Assembly (NCBI GenBank): GCA_002167265.1
Contig: NHDJ01000104.1
Span: 4,408 to 9,661, forward strand
DNA from: Verrucomicrobia bacterium TMED56
GTDB lineage: Bacteria > Verrucomicrobiota > Verrucomicrobiia > Opitutales > Seribacteraceae
Reading direction: 5' to 3'
DNA length: 5,254 bases
The position numbers were made by a program, and so were the translations under genes. Under the pieces are notes generated by a model. The model saw only the letters and a list, made by a program, of their open reading frames with translations, did no database searches and was not told the DNA's origin. Positions 5,019 through 5,254 of the stretch are shown here, one piece after another; position 1 is the stretch's first letter; the number at the start of each line of letters is the position of its first letter.

Positions 5019-5254
5019 ATGATTAAATTTTTTAGTATTTTTCTAATTTTTTCAGCATTCTCATTCCTTAATGCCGCCTCCTTATGGAATAAGAGCAATG
5101 CGGTCAAAAGGGGTCTTTATTCTGGTAAGCGAGCGTATCAAGTCGGAGATTTGATTACAATAGATGTGGCAGAGAGTTCCTCATTGGCTGCTTCTCAGAA
5201 TTCGGTTAGAAGTCGACAGTCACAAGTTGAAAACGCTGTTCAGCAATTTCTTTT
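5019..5254 (+). CDS. flgH: Flagellar L-ring protein FlgH, 3' end missing, no lipobox
   Basis: FlgH builds the L ring, the outer-membrane bushing of the flagellum. Seventy-eight codons are visible before the window ends, against a usual length of roughly 200-240 residues. ATG 5019 is fixed by an in-frame stop at 4998-5000 with no other start between; it is 4 bases after flgA. The N-terminus is a good Sec signal peptide (MIKFFSIFLIFSAFSFLNAA), probably cut after Ala19 or Ala20, followed by SLWNKS. The family motif appears as GLYSGKRAYQVGDLITIDVA then ESSSLAASQNS (about 36-66), matching the LF-D-RA-VGD-LTV-ES pattern of FlgH. E. coli FlgH is a lipoprotein with an LxGC lipobox; here no cysteine occurs anywhere in the visible part, so the protein is probably not lipidated. 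Position after flgA and before the expected flgI supports the call. Confidence 0.88.
   Translation, partial: MIKFFSIFLIFSAFSFLNAASLWNKSNAVKRGLYSGKRAYQVGDLITIDVAESSSLAASQNSVRSRQSQVENAVQQFL

Overview
The window is a single block of flagellar genes, all on the + strand, with no mobile elements, RNA genes or CRISPR. It comes from an AT-rich, diderm (outer-membrane-bearing) bacterium. Evidence for two membranes is the presence of flgA (P-ring chaperone) and flgH (L-ring protein). The organism is not an enterobacterial type: the gene order differs, almost no gene has a Shine-Dalgarno sequence, FlgH has no lipobox cysteine, and an unfamiliar small gene sits in the cluster. I lean towards a Verrucomicrobiota/PVC-type or similar aquatic lineage, but this is a low-confidence guess from style, not a demonstrated assignment.

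Layout: the 3' three quarters of a sigma-28 gene (fliA, cut by the left edge); motA and motB (stator); an unrecognised 91-residue protein; flgF and flgG (proximal and distal rod); flgA; and the first 78 codons of flgH (cut by the right edge). Gaps between genes are 4 to 42 bases, and I see no convincing intrinsic terminator, so read-through as one operon is likely. The two longest gaps (30 and 42 bases) are the two places where sigma-54 type -24/-12 elements appear.

How the parts work together: FliA directs late flagellar transcription; MotA/MotB form the ion-driven stator; FlgF and FlgG build the rod through the periplasm; FlgA escorts P-ring subunits; FlgH forms the outer-membrane bushing. 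The P-ring gene flgI would be expected just beyond the right edge.

Points most worth a second look: (1) a core-perfect sigma-54 promoter whose predicted transcription start falls on the flgF start codon, implying a leaderless mRNA, with an 18-bp perfect palindrome about 83 bp upstream that could be the activator site; (2) a weaker sigma-54-like element before the 91-residue gene; (3) a MotB whose two classic peptidoglycan-contacting residues (Asp and Arg of the OmpA-like domain) are replaced by Asn and Gln; (4) a 13-pair hairpin that places the flgA start codon at its apex and includes the flgG stop codon; (5) the unrecognised small protein itself. I found no wholly new multi-gene system; the novelty is in regulation and in departures from family norms.
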